DNA of 64,000 bases from Euryodendron excelsum (lineage: Eukaryota; Streptophyta; Magnoliopsida; Ericales; Pentaphylacaceae): contig CM065399.1 in NCBI GenBank assembly GCA_033060915.1, forward strand, positions 14,051,501-14,115,500, in the 5' to 3' direction. Position numbers and translations under genes: made by a program. The notes beneath the pieces were generated by a model. It worked only from the letters and a program-made list of their open reading frames with translations. It was not told the origin of the DNA and searched no databases. This document shows, piece by piece, positions 22,330 to 32,389 of the stretch; positions within the stretch are counted from its first letter, which is position 1; every line of letters starts with the position of its first letter.

Positions 22330-22893
22330 TTTGAAGAATCAAAGTTGCCCAAGCTTTTCTCTGTAAACTTTGACAGTTGAAAATTGCTTCAATATGGTCA
22401 ATTCGCCGACAGCATCGTCGAAAGCCGTAGGCCCAAATCCAACAGAGAGTGCCCAAGTAAAATTCTTCCAGGACTTACAGTGATATGTCTTCTCAAACCA
22501 TTGAAGCCATTGTATGGCCTTCTCCTCAAGATGCAACAATGCCAGTCCCACTTTCTGATGTTCTTCAATCATATGAAAATCAAAATAACGCTCACATTTC
22601 TAGATCCAACCCGTAGGATCAACTCCCTGAAATTTGGGGAAATCCACCTTTGCAAATCTTGGTTGCCATTGATTTTGCAGAGTAGATGACGAACCCATAT
22701 TAGGCCCATAAAGCTGATATGTTCGCCCTTGGTTTCTCGCCATAGCTTGATCATGATTCAAATTCATGGCTGAAATCATTGTTTTGATTTCTTCAAGTGC
22801 CTTTGCGTGTTTATCAGTGGTTTCCTTCATATTTCTGTAGTGTTCCTCTAAACGCTTTACATCTTGTGACCTAGTCACATCCGCCATCTCCAA
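22330..22893 (-). pseudogene. Chromovirus gag N-terminal remnant
   Basis: The minus-strand frame 22893-22600 ('DVKRLEEHYRNMKETTDKHA', 'WQPRFAKVDFPKFQGVDPTG') and the frame 22572-22339 ('ALLHLEEKAIQWLQWFEKTY', 'AFDDAVGELTILKQFSTVKV') are clearly related to the first 190 residues of the intact element at 25.9-30.3 kb ('LAAMHLEEKALRWFQWFEST', 'AYEDAVGELTKLKQVSTVRA'). A frameshift near 22590 and truncation at about 22330 inactivate it. Confidence 0.9.
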
Positions 22894-22916
22894 TGATCTT
22901 CGCAGGCAAGGAAAGT

Positions 22917-22932
22917 CGGCTCTGATACCAAT
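22917..22932 (-). other. tRNA-Met primer-binding site
   Basis: The minus strand reads 'attggtatcagagccgac' between the gag start (24 bases away) and the LTR end. It is intact relative to the usual plant TGGTATCAGAGC. Confidence 0.85.
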
Positions 22933-23350
22933 TGATGCGACCTGCAGAGAAGAATCGCAGGAGAGAAAGGAAACAGAGCAAGTTCTTATTGATTAAAGCT
23001 AGTGAAGCTCTGATTACAAGTAATAAAAACAAACTCAATTTCACACCCTACAACATTGATCTTCCAATAGCTATATAGGTTTAGAGATTGCTCTCCTTCT
23101 GTCGCTGTGTTTCACACCGACTGCTGATTTCACAAACCTATGATCACATTCGCAATCAAAATCTTTGCAGGTGAAGCATCACTAAGTCCACCCACGCCCA
23201 GAAAATCAGAAATTTAAGCGACTTGTTTCTATTATAAATTATTGCAACAGGAGAAAGAATTACACTGGAATTTCTGTATTATGAAGGTGATTCTGGATTC
23301 AAAAACTAAATGTTGTAATTATACCTAACTATCTACAACAGAGGGAGAAA
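22933..23350 (-). mobile_element. LTR of the decayed chromovirus
   Basis: On the plus strand the LTR begins TGATGCGACC next to the primer site, so on the minus strand it ends GGTCGCATCA. The outer end is not clear; I place it near 23350. A stretch at 23115-23290 recurs at 45417-45600, showing a dispersed family. The LTR is unlike that of the intact element at 25.6 kb. Confidence 0.65.
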
Positions 23351-23507
23351 GTTCTGAGTTTGGCTAGGTATCCCTTCAGTTAGAATACAATGATTGAATA
23401 AAATTCCACAAAGCCAAGAATAAATATATTAATTAAACTAAGAGTTACTAAAAAAAATTATAATCTAAGTACATTAACTATTAGGATTAGGATACAAGAG
23501 CCAAGTG

Positions 23508-23565
23508 TAGCCTACTAGTAGGCGTTCCGTCACCCCTGTCATCATTCGGGGTTCGAGCCCTGAGT
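23508..23565 (+). repeat. tRNA-like promoter boxes, possible SINE fragment
   Basis: 'tagcctactagtaggcg' resembles an RNA polymerase III A box, and 'ggggttcgagccctg' is a good B box 25 bases further. The spacing is short, no acceptor stem can be formed, and there is no A-rich tail, so it is not a tRNA gene. Confidence 0.35.
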
Positions 23566-23712
23566 CCTTCTCCCAGACTTCAGCCTTCCATAAACTAAGA
23601 AAAATAACGAGAATACCCCAAAAATATTGACCAAAAGGAAGGGAAAATTTTTTAAGTTAAAATCGAAATTCTCCCCATTTAGAGTTGACATGAGTAATCT
23701 TCATTTCATTTA

Positions 23713-24601
23713 GAGCAAATTACATCCACTTCTATTGATGTTTTAGATTATTACAATTCACTCTCTGAAATTTTAGAAATTACATCTCCCTCTCTTGAGG
23801 TTTGAGGTGGGTTATATTTTTCTCCAGTTATTAAACTTTTAACAGAATATATGTGATGCCAACAAAAAAAACTAAGTTCATTACTTAAATTGTTCTTAAT
23901 GTGTATGAAATGACATAAATAAAAATTTTTTTTGCTTCTGAAATTAATTTGTATTAATTTTTTAAATTTTTGTTTTTTGCTTCTAAATTTCCCTACATGT
24001 GTGTTGATTTTTTTTTTATAGTATTTTTATAGTATATAGGATTTAAAAACTTTGATACAATTGATTTTCTTAAATAAAACCATTCTCTTTTTAATAGAAG
24101 TTAACTAATGTTGTTTTTTTATATTATTTTTTGCAGGACATTTTTTCTCATATTGACTAGAACTTTTTTTTATAAAAATTTATAGAATCTATATAGGGTT
24201 TTAATTATAACATATAAAGTTTTAAAAAATATGAGACTTATAATTTATTTATTGATTAAAATGGTATTTTATACAGATGTGACATTTAATTTACTCTTAG
24301 AATCTTATACTGGTATTGCATCTTTTTTTTTTCCATTAGAAGAAGACTCAAAATTAACACAGTAATTAATTTCATAAGCAAAAAAAATCTATTTATGTCA
24401 TTTCATTTACATTAGGGACAATTTAGGTAATGAATCTGTTTTTTTTTTTTTCTTGACATCACATATTTTGTTAAAAGATTTAATATCTAGAGAAAAATAT
24501 AACTCACCTCAAAACTCAAGAGAAAATGATGTAAGTTCTAAAATCTTAAGAGATGAGTTGTAATAGCCTGAAACTTTAAAGGAGGTGGATATAATTTGTC
24601 C
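23713..24601. mobile_element. Long-TIR (Mutator-like) non-autonomous element
   Basis: The left arm 23713-23930 and right arm 24391-24601 are inverted complements over about 210 bp with many small differences. The ends are 'gagcaaattacatccac' and, complemented, 'ggacaaattatatccac'. The core is AT-rich and non-coding. The flanks 23704-23712 (tttcattta) and 24602-24610 (tttcatatc) match at 7 of 9 positions, fitting the 9-bp duplication of Mutator-like elements. Superfamily is inferred from arm length and duplication size. Confidence 0.7.
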
Positions 24602-24610
24602 TTTCATATC

Positions 24611-25580
24611 TAAAATGAGAGTTAGATCCATGTATAATACAGAACAAAAGAGTATGCTGAGATTTTTATTATTAAAAAACAATTGAACCAAAACGTTCAA
24701 TTGGTGTCTCATACTGTGAGTCAATTTTTTTGAATAAAATATCAAATTTATGCTAAAACTTGAGTGTGAATTTTATAGTACATGCTTTTCCTACCAAGAA
24801 GTTACTAATAAACCTTAATAAATAATATTTTGTGAATGAATATTCCAACTCTAAATAATTGTATTAATATAAAAATAAAAATAAAAGTGAAAATGATCAT
24901 TCTACTCCATTATACCAAACATGGCCAAAGAAAATTGTTAAGTTTTATTTTTGTTTTTAAGTTTTTGGTGGGTCTGCATGCAAAAGGGAAATTGGAAAAT
25001 CCTCTATACAAGCCTGTAAGCCGACATGGTAGATGGCAAAATGAGCAAGTAGGTGAGCAGTAGCGTTTCCTTGACACCTGCTCGAACCCGGCTGGTTGAA
25101 GCCTAACATCTAATTACAAATGTATACACTAAATTATCAATAGTAACCATAAAACTTTGGCAAAAAAATGAAATGAAATAAAATGATGATTATAAAAATT
25201 GACTAAACCTAACTGCAGTTTTGTCAAAGGTATGGCCACAAATTATACATAAATAAAGATGAGATCCACAAAATAAACACTCAAAACAACAAAATCTAAA
25301 CTGCACAAGACCAAAACCCAGCAATTACACAACAACTCTTAAAGAGCATCCAAAACCAATGCAAGTATGCTCGAAGCACATCTATTGGACAGCCCAGCCC
25401 AAAGCAGCAACACTCAACGTAACAAAACAGCATTCCCTGAAACTCAGCAACTCAACTTAAAAACTGCACTTAGGCATATTCCGTTCCTGCATAAACCACT
25501 TCAAGCATCCATCTTCAAAATTTGTAGGGTGCCCCTACAAAATCAGAAATAAAAAAACCAATGGTTATTTGTATTCCTAG
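24611..25580. other. Unassigned AT-rich spacer
   Basis: No convincing gene. One B-box-like sequence (minus strand, 'ccgggttcgagcagg', 25078-25094) lies alone and is not enough to call a SINE. Confidence 0.5.
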
Positions 25581-25585
25581 GAAAA

Positions 25586-25909
25586 TGTTAGAAGTTGAGT
25601 TAGGAAGAAGAGGGAAACCTTTAGAATGAATGTAACTGGATTAATTCTTGAATGCCTTACAATTAGCTAATACCATAGCTATATAGTTTGAATACAGTTT
25701 CAACAGAATAACCGAACTAACAACTCAACAGAATTCATAACCGAAATAACCATCCTAACTGCTGCCAGTTGCGATGCTCTGTTTTTTTGCCGCTCATACA
25801 AATAGATCAGTTCTAACCTCTTTGTAACTCCACTTTCTACTCTCCAATTGTGGAATGCCACGTCATTTACTAATATCCAACTATGTTGCTTCTGCTTAGT
25901 TGTGTATCA
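25586..25909 (-). repeat. 3' LTR of the intact chromovirus
   Basis: 324 bp. Plus strand TGTTAGAAGTTGAG to TTGTGTATCA; on the minus (coding) strand TGATACACAA to CTTCTAACA. Preceded on the coding strand by the polypurine tract. Differs from the 5' LTR at 25880 only. Confidence 0.95.
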
Positions 25910-25921
25910 TTCCCTTCCGCT
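25910..25921 (-). other. Polypurine tract
   Basis: The minus strand reads 'gcggaagggaa' immediately before the 3' LTR, 18 bases after the Gag-Pol stop codon. It is the expected primer for plus-strand DNA synthesis. Confidence 0.8.
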
Positions 25922-25939
25922 TCAAGAGAAGCCTTGTCC

Positions 25940-28900
25940 TCAAGGCGAAAAAGAAGGAAAGCGCTCCTGAATGGAAGACAGGTCCTCCCATGTGGCATCT
26001 TCAAGGAAGGAGTCAGACCACTGGATGAGAACCCGAGTTGCAGGCTGATTACGCCGTTTGACCAATGCGCGATCTAAAATGGCAACTGGGACTGGTTGAA
26101 GACAGCCTTGTAAGTCGGTGGGTGGCAACCTGGGTTGGGCAACAACATGTTGACCCAAGTGCTTTTTTAAACATGAAACGTGGAAAACAGGGTGAATCCT
26201 GCAGCTAGAGGGAAGTTGCAGCTTATATGCCACAGGCCCGATGCGTTGCAGAATTTGAAAAGGGCCAAAATACCTCGGAGCAAGCTTTTGATCACGACGC
26301 ATGGAGGCGGTAAGCTGTTTATATGGTTGGAGTCGTAAATAGACCCAATCGTTAACCTCGAATTGGCGCTCAGATCGATGTTGGTCTGCTATTCTCTTCA
26401 TTTGGTTCTGAGCAGCCATGAGGTGTTCCTTAAGCAGACTGATGGTGCGATCTCTGTCTTGAAGAGTGGCGTTGACTGCAGCTACAGGCGAGTCATGAAT
26501 GAAGAACTGGGTATGGTGCGGAGGTGCTTGCCCATAGATTACTTCATACGGGGTCATTCCAGTTGCGGAATGAAAGGTAGTATTATACCACCACTCGGCC
26601 AAGGGTAGCCACCTGTTCCAGTCTTTGGGTTTGTCCCCAGTAATGCAGCGCAAATAGTTTTCCAGACAGCGATTCAAAACTTCAAATTGCCCATCCGTCT
26701 GGGGATGATAAGCTGAACTAAGTCTCAGTTCTACACCTTGTAGTTTAAACAGTTCCTTCCAGAAAATGCTGGTGAATATAGGATCTCTATCAGTGACAAT
26801 GGATTTAGGCATACCATGAAGCCGAAAAATGGTATCCATGAAAGATTGAGCAATATCTTGGGCTGTATAAGGGTGAGAAAGAGCCACAAAATGGGCATAC
26901 TTGCTTAATCTGTCAATGATAACCATTATGGAATTCTTGCCTTTGGAAGTGGGTAAGCCTTCTATAAAGTCCATAGCAATGTCAGTCCATATCGTAGTTG
27001 GAATAGGTAAGGGCTGTAATAAGCCTAGTATTCTCACAGTTTCATTCTTATTCCTTTGGCAGCATTCACATTCTGAGATGAATTTTCGAACTTCCCTTTT
27101 TAGTCCCTTCCAATAGAAGTGTCGTTTTAGTCTCTTGATAGTTTTCTCCACACCTGAATGTCCCCCAATGGCAGAACTATGAAATTCTTTTAAAATTCTG
27201 TCTTTGAGCTGAGGAGTAGAGCCAATGACTAATTTGCCTTTGTATGTTAGGAGTCCCTGACTCCATTCAAAGTTGGGATGTGCCTTGGTTTGATTTGCCA
27301 ATTCTTGAATGAGAGTTTGCAGTTCAGGATCACTGCTCCAACTAGTTTTAACTTCCTGTAACCAGTGTTCTTGAAGGGTGGTAATTGCGCTAATGCTACT
27401 AGCTTCTCCTGAAACTCGAGACAAGGCATCAGCTACCTTGTTTTCAGTGCCAGCTTTATACTTGATTTCATAGTCATATCCCAATAGCTTGGTGATCCAC
27501 TTCTGTTGCAGAGTGGTAGTAATTCTTTGCTCAAGGAGGTACTTGAGGCTTTGATGGTCAGTTTTGATGATGAAATGTCTGCCCAATAGGTAATGTCTCC
27601 ACTTGTTGACTGCTAAGACCACAGCTAACAACTCCTTCTCATAAGTAGAAAGACCCAAATTCTTTTGTGCCAAAGCCTTGCTCATGTATGCAATGGGTTG
27701 ACCCCTTTGCATCAACACAGCCCCAATTCCCGTCCCCGATGCATCACATTCAATTTCGAAGTCTTGTGAGTAATCAGGCATAGCTAGCACAGGGGTGTTA
27801 GACATGGCATCCTTGAGCTGTTCAAAGGCCAAATCTGCTGCTGCATTCCAGTGGAAGGCATCTTTCTTTAACAAGTTGGTGAGAGGAGCACATATTAGAC
27901 CATACCCCTTGACAAACTTCCTGTAATATCCAGTCAACCCCAAAAATCCCCTTAAAGATTTCAGATTAGTAGGAGTAGGCCATTGCTTCATGCATTCAAC
28001 CTTTGCTTGATCTGCTGATACACCTCTGTTACTGATAATGTGGCCTAAATACTCAACTTCATTCTTTCCAAAGGCACACTTAACTTTCTTCACAAAAAAC
28101 TGATGTTGCCTCAAAATATTTAGAGTCTGTTGTAAGTGTTCTAAGTGAGCTGTCCACGTCTTGCTGTAAACTAATATGTCATCAAAGAAAACCAAAATAA
28201 ATTTCCTGAGATGAGGCTTGAAAATCTCATTCATCACACTTTGGAAGGTTGCAGGTGCATTAGTAAGGCCAAAAGGCATGACAAGGAATTCGTAATGCCC
28301 CTGATGTGTCCTAAAGGCTGTCTTAGCAATATCTTCAGCATGGACTCTAATCTGGTGATACCCTGACCGTAAATCCAGCTTTGAAAAATATTTGGAGCCA
28401 TGTAACTCATCAAGTAATTCATCTATGACTCGAATGGGAAATTTATCCTTGACAGTGATCTTATTTAAGGCTCTATAATCAATACAAAGTCTCCATGAGT
28501 TGTCTTTCTTCTTTACCAACAGAACAGGTGAAGAATAAGGACTGGTGCTGTTCTGAATAATACCAGATTCAAGCATTTCCTGAACAATTCTCTCTATTTC
28601 ATTCTTTTGGAAGTTGGGATACCTGTAAGGCCTCACATTGGTGGGAATGCTTCCCTCCTGCAACAAAATTTTGTGATCCTGAACTCTGTTTGGTGGTAAT
28701 CCTGTAGGTTCTGTGAAGAGGTCCTGATATTCCATCAATAATTGTTCCAAGTCTGGATGTTCCTGAGTTTCCTTGGACTTGAACTCAGTTTCTCCTTTAT
28801 GGGTTTGGATTAAGCATAGTTGTGCCACCATTCCTTGCTTTCCTTTACTGACCAACCTTCCCATCTGCTGATCATCAATAATTTGAATGTTTCCAGTTTT

Positions 28901-30337
28901 GCTGCCCCTTAAAACATGCCTCCTTCCTTCATGTGTGAAATCCATCTGTAAGTTCTTAAAATCCCATGTAATTGGTCCTAAGGTGGATAGCCATTGTACT
29001 CCAAGAACCATGTCACAACCCCCCAAAGGTAAGATCCTCATTTCAGCCGTAAAACTTGTACCTTGCATTTCCCACTCACAATTCTTGCAAATGGAAGTGC
29101 TGCGAACTTTGGTTCCATCAGCCACTGACACAATCAATGGGCTTGTAGTTTGGAGATTACAATTGGCCCTTTTGGCCACCTTGGGGTCAAGAAAATTGTG
29201 TGTACTTCCAGAATCTATCAAAATAACAACTAGTTTCTTCTTAATATTTCCTCTTACCTTCATTGTTCTAAATGAAGTAGATCCTGAAATGGCATAAACT
29301 GAGATTTGTGAAGGTTCCTCCACCTCTTCTTCTTCAACCTGATTTTCTTTTGTAGTTCCATTCTCTTCTGGATCCTCATCTTCTGTTTCTAACAAAAACA
29401 GTTGCTTCCTTTGGCATTTATGGCCCTTAACAAATCTTTCATCACAATTGTAGCACAACCCTTTTTCTCTTCTTGCTTCCATTTCTTTCTCTGTAAGTCT
29501 CCTAATAGGGATAGATGGAATACTTTGACTGTTTTGTAGTTTTACCTCATTATCCCACCCAGGTCTGTTGACATTGTATGGGTATGTGTTCCTTGGGTTC
29601 ATTCGAGATCTCTTCGTAATAGCCTCAATACTTTCTTCCTGCAATCTGGCCAAGCTAATTGCCTGAACAATGCTTTTGGGTCCAAACATTTGAACCCCAG
29701 CCTTAATTTCTTCCCTTAATCCACTCGTAAAACAACTGACAAAAAACCCTTCAGACAACCCTTTAGTTCTGTTTGCCAAATCTTCAAACTTCTCTTGATA
29801 AGCCCTTACAGTTGATACTTGTTTCAGCTTGGTGAGTTCGCCAACTGCATCTTCATATGCATTAGCACTGAACCTAGCAGTAATTGCCCATACAAATTCT
29901 TCCCAAATCAACTTATCTTGAGTGCTTTCGAACCATTGGAACCACCTCAAAGCCTTTTCTTCCAAATGCATTGCTGCTAACTTCACCTTCTGTCCTTCCT
30001 CCACCTTGTTAAACTCAAAAAACCTTGCACACTTATACGCCCATCCCGAAGGGTCTTCCCCAGAGAATTTGGGAAAATCAATTTTAGTATATCTGGTTTG
30101 AGCATTTCCCCAAGCACTTGGAGTGTTGACAGATTGGGACGTTTCCCCTAGCTCTACGGGGGATGGAGTAATCTTATTGGCTAGCTGATCGTACCTGATG
30201 TTCATGGTCACTATCATCTTCTTCAATTCTTGGATTGCAACAGCTTGTTCTTGCTTCAACTCTCGAATAGCTTCTTCTTGCCGTTCGGAGCTGTCCTTCA
30301 ACGCCTGAATGTCCTTCGCCCTAGTTCCATCTACCAT
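25940..30337 (-). CDS. Gag-Pol polyprotein of Reina-like chromovirus
   Basis: 1465 residues, no stop or frameshift. Gag core is at about 85-235 ('MHLEEKALRWFQWFES'). The zinc knuckle is C295, C298, H306, C308 (CX2CX7HXC). The protease has D375-S-G. Reverse transcriptase spans about 570-780, with 'FSKLDLRSGYHQIRV' at 651 and the FDD motif at 718-720. RNase H has D865, E900 and D927. The integrase zinc site is H1053, H1060, C1090, C1093, and its core triad is D1119, D1183, E1219, with 35 residues between the last two. A GPF-type module lies near 1355 and a chromodomain-like C-terminus at about 1416-1460 ('VLIQWSDSFLEDATWEDL'). The ATG is the first after the primer site, 33 bases in. The product makes and integrates element DNA; the chromodomain is thought to steer integration to particular chromatin. 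It appears complete. Confidence 0.97.
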   Translation of the reverse strand: MVDGTRAKDIQALKDSSERQEEAIRELKQEQAVAIQELKKMIVTMNIRYDQLANKITPSPVELGETSQSVNTPSAWGNAQTRYTKIDFPKFSGEDPSGWAYKCARFFEFNKVEEGQKVKLAAMHLEEKALRWFQWFESTQDKLIWEEFVWAITARFSANAYEDAVGELTKLKQVSTVRAYQEKFEDLANRTKGLSEGFFVSCFTSGLREEIKAGVQMFGPKSIVQAISLARLQEESIEAITKRSRMNPRNTYPYNVNRPGWDNEVKLQNSQSIPSIPIRRLTEKEMEARREKGLCYNCDERFVKGHKCQRKQLFLLETEDEDPEENGTTKENQVEEEEVEEPSQISVYAISGSTSFRTMKVRGNIKKKLVVILIDSGSTHNFLDPKVAKRANCNLQTTSPLIVSVADGTKVRSTSICKNCEWEMQGTSFTAEMRILPLGGCDMVLGVQWLSTLGPITWDFKNLQMDFTHEGRRHVLRGSKTGNIQIIDDQQMGRLVSKGKQGMVAQLCLIQTHKGETEFKSKETQEHPDLEQLLMEYQDLFTEPTGLPPNRVQDHKILLQEGSIPTNVRPYRYPNFQKNEIERIVQEMLESGIIQNSTSPYSSPVLLVKKKDNSWRLCIDYRALNKITVKDKFPIRVIDELLDELHGSKYFSKLDLRSGYHQIRVHAEDIAKTAFRTHQGHYEFLVMPFGLTNAPATFQSVMNEIFKPHLRKFILVFFDDILVYSKTWTAHLEHLQQTLNILRQHQFFVKKVKCAFGKNEVEYLGHIISNRGVSADQAKVECMKQWPTPTNLKSLRGFLGLTGYYRKFVKGYGLICAPLTNLLKKDAFHWNAAADLAFEQLKDAMSNTPVLAMPDYSQDFEIECDASGTGIGAVLMQRGQPIAYMSKALAQKNLGLSTYEKELLAVVLAVNKWRHYLLGRHFIIKTDHQSLKYLLEQRITTTLQQKWITKLLGYDYEIKYKAGTENKVADALSRVSGEASSISAITTLQEHWLQEVKTSWSSDPELQTLIQELANQTKAHPNFEWSQGLLTYKGKLVIGSTPQLKDRILKEFHSSAIGGHSGVEKTIKRLKRHFYWKGLKREVRKFISECECCQRNKNETVRILGLLQPLPIPTTIWTDIAMDFIEGLPTSKGKNSIMVIIDRLSKYAHFVALSHPYTAQDIAQSFMDTIFRLHGMPKSIVTDRDPIFTSIFWKELFKLQGVELRLSSAYHPQTDGQFEVLNRCLENYLRCITGDKPKDWNRWLPLAEWWYNTTFHSATGMTPYEVIYGQAPPHHTQFFIHDSPVAAVNATLQDRDRTISLLKEHLMAAQNQMKRIADQHRSERQFEVNDWVYLRLQPYKQLTASMRRDQKLAPRYFGPFQILQRIGPVAYKLQLPSSCRIHPVFHVSCLKKHLGQHVVAQPRLPPTDLQGCLQPVPVAILDRALVKRRNQPATRVLIQWSDSFLEDATWEDLSSIQERFPSFSP

Positions 30338-30370
30338 TTCTGCACCTGATATTGTCGCCGGCCAGAGGAC

Positions 30371-30386
30371 CGCCGCTCTGATACCA
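30371..30386 (-). other. tRNA-Met primer-binding site
   Basis: The minus strand reads TGGTATCAGAGCGGCGG two bases after the end of the 5' LTR. It fits the 3' end of initiator tRNA-Met. Confidence 0.9.
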
Positions 30387-30388
30387 AA

Positions 30389-30712
30389 TGTTAGAAGTTG
30401 AGTTAGGAAGAAGAGGGAAACCTTTAGAATGAATGTAACTGGATTAATTCTTGAATGCCTTACAATTAGCTAATACCATAGCTATATAGTTTGAATACAG
30501 TTTCAACAGAATAACCGAACTAACAACTCAACAGAATTCATAACCGAAATAACCATCCTAACTGCTGCCAGTTGCGATGCTCTGTTTTTTTGCCGCTCAT
30601 ACAAATAGATCAGTTCTAACCTCTTTGTAACTCCACTTTCTACTCTCCAATTGTGGAATGCCACGTCATTTACTAATATCCAGCTATGTTGCTTCTGCTT
30701 AGTTGTGTATCA
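30389..30712 (-). repeat. 5' LTR of the intact chromovirus
   Basis: 324 bp, 323 identical to the 3' LTR. A TATA-like 'actatatagc' lies on the coding strand at about 30481-30490, a plausible core promoter for the element RNA. Confidence 0.95.
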
Positions 30713-30717
30713 GAAAA

Positions 30718-31686
30718 CCCCCACCCACATCACCATTTAATAATTCTTGTGGGGCATGTATGAAGAAGTCAGATGCTTCTTCTATTATTTTCCTTGGCGC
30801 AGCTGGGCAATCCTGGACTTGAACCCAGCAAATCATTCGAGCTGAAATTAGTTATATTTTCTATATCATTTAAACTATCAATGGGGAATTAGTTATCAAA
30901 TTATGGATGCTTGTAGATGAGAAATAAGAAACCTTTCCTTGTCTTTTCGTTCTACCCCAGTAATGGAACAAAAGAATAATGAACTCATATGTTTCGTTTT
31001 GTTTTTTTGTTTTTTTGCTTCACTCTAGAGCTCCTCGTTCTGTAGGGTTGAATGAAATTTGATTGACCATTTGACATTGCCACAATCCTTTTGATGGTTG
31101 ATTTAAATGGATGCCTATTTATGAGATCAAGGAAACAGATTCCATGTTCAGATTGATCCACCTATCTGCAAAACCAATTTGCTTCATCCTATTTTTTCAC
31201 AAAACCCATTCCACCCAACCTAGGCTTTGCCCATGTTCAGTTCCATTGCAAAATGCCCACCCTAGCCATTTCGCTTGTTCAAAAAATGGAAACCTTCAAA
31301 AGCAATAAGGATGTTATCAGTGATAAGCAAGGGTGGAGCCAGGAATTTAATCTACCATTGGCTATAAGTCAAGATGTAATATACTATAGAAAAATTAAAT
31401 AAGTCAAATAAGTCTATTATTAATCTTGACAAACTTGTATATAAAATATGTAAATGTACAAAAACTACTAAAAAAAGCATATTGTTGCAGTTGTGCCCTA
31501 ATGTTTTTCAACGAATAAAAATCATTTATTATCGAATTCTAATTCACAAATAAACAAAAAAAAATTCTCAAATAAACAAACATGAACTTGTTTAGGGTTA
31601 ATTACCTGGTAAGAAAATTATTAAAATACTTGACTTTAGTATTAAAGAGAGAAAGTAATATGTAGTGTCTACCGCTAGCTACAAGA
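30718..31686. other. Spacer with one transposon-like remnant
   Basis: No gene recognised. 'caagggtggagccaggaatt' near 31328 resembles the widespread plant 'ggggcggagccagga' repeat end, which recurs near 55143. It has no matching partner end here. Confidence 0.35.
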
Positions 31687-31857
31687 ATTCACATTGTCCA
31701 AATGGGTCACAAATCTGTCTTCTGTTCTATTGAGAAACAATTGAATTAAATTTGCCAAATACTAGTTGACCAATCAATTGTTTTATATTTTTATTTAATT
31801 CATTTGTTTCTCAATAGAACTGAAGACAGATTTGTGACCCATTTGGACAATGTGAAT
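31687..31857. mobile_element. Fold-back MITE-like element, 171 bp
   Basis: Arms 31687-31752 and 31793-31857 are nearly perfect inverted complements (about 65 bp, few mismatches), starting 'attcacattgtccaaatggg'. They enclose about 40 bp of AT-rich loop. It is non-coding, and no clear target duplication is visible. Confidence 0.75.
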
Positions 31858-32389
31858 CACCAACTCTGCATGAGGCTATGTTAGTGCTTCAACCTGACAT
31901 TGTTTATACCATTTTCAAGTTTATAATTCCCGGATTTGGGGATGCAGGAGACCGTAGCTTTGGTACATAAAGCCACCAAATTGAATGCCTCGCCAATTCC
32001 TTTTTTCGTCATTGATCTCCTTCAATTTTGACATTTTGATCATATCACTAATGGAGAGCATCTACTTTTCTGTTCTTGTTTATTTTATTTAATCTTGCAT
32101 TTGTCTATCTCAATCTCTCATTTTATATTTCAACTATCAATAATAATTTTAGGAATGCACGTTTAATCACTTAACCAAATCAGCTGTTGGACTCACAAAA
32201 TAAGAAAAAAATTACTGGGGTTGGAGATTTGGAGTTAATTGTATTGAAAGTCAACTTGTATTTGGCATTTGTTCAACCACTGGTGAAGTGTATTAACATA
32301 GCAAGAAAGAAAAAAAAACTTAGGATCAGTTCTTTGAGTATCGATAGTGGAAGTGACCAATTAAAGTGTTACATCTGCAAGTTAAGCTG
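31858..32389. other. Spacer, nothing recognised
   Basis: AT-rich, with no coding or repeat signature that I can support. Confidence 0.5.

Larger units (their letters stand above)
25581..30717 (-). mobile_element. Complete Reina-like chromovirus (Ty3/gypsy)
   Basis: All parts are present: target duplication gaaaa at 25581-25585 and 30713-30717, LTRs at 25586-25909 and 30389-30712, primer site at 30371-30386, one Gag-Pol frame at 25940-30337 and a polypurine tract at 25910-25921. The total, 5127 bp without duplications, suits the compact Reina lineage (short LTRs, tRNA-Met primer, C-terminal chromodomain). I count one difference between the LTRs (25880 A, 30683 G), so the insertion is recent in evolutionary terms. 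It interrupts the sequence 'cctag/gaaaa/ccccc'. It is potentially autonomous by sequence; expression cannot be judged. Confidence 0.95.

Noticed and set aside
23508..23565. tRNA gene
   Set aside because: B box is good, but the A-to-B spacing is too short and no acceptor stem or anticodon arm can be drawn.
25078..25094. SINE on the minus strand near 25.08 kb
   Set aside because: Only a B-box-like sequence; no A box at a suitable distance, no tail and no duplication.
28887..29297. 136-codon plus-strand frame
   Set aside because: Antisense shadow of the intact Gag-Pol frame.
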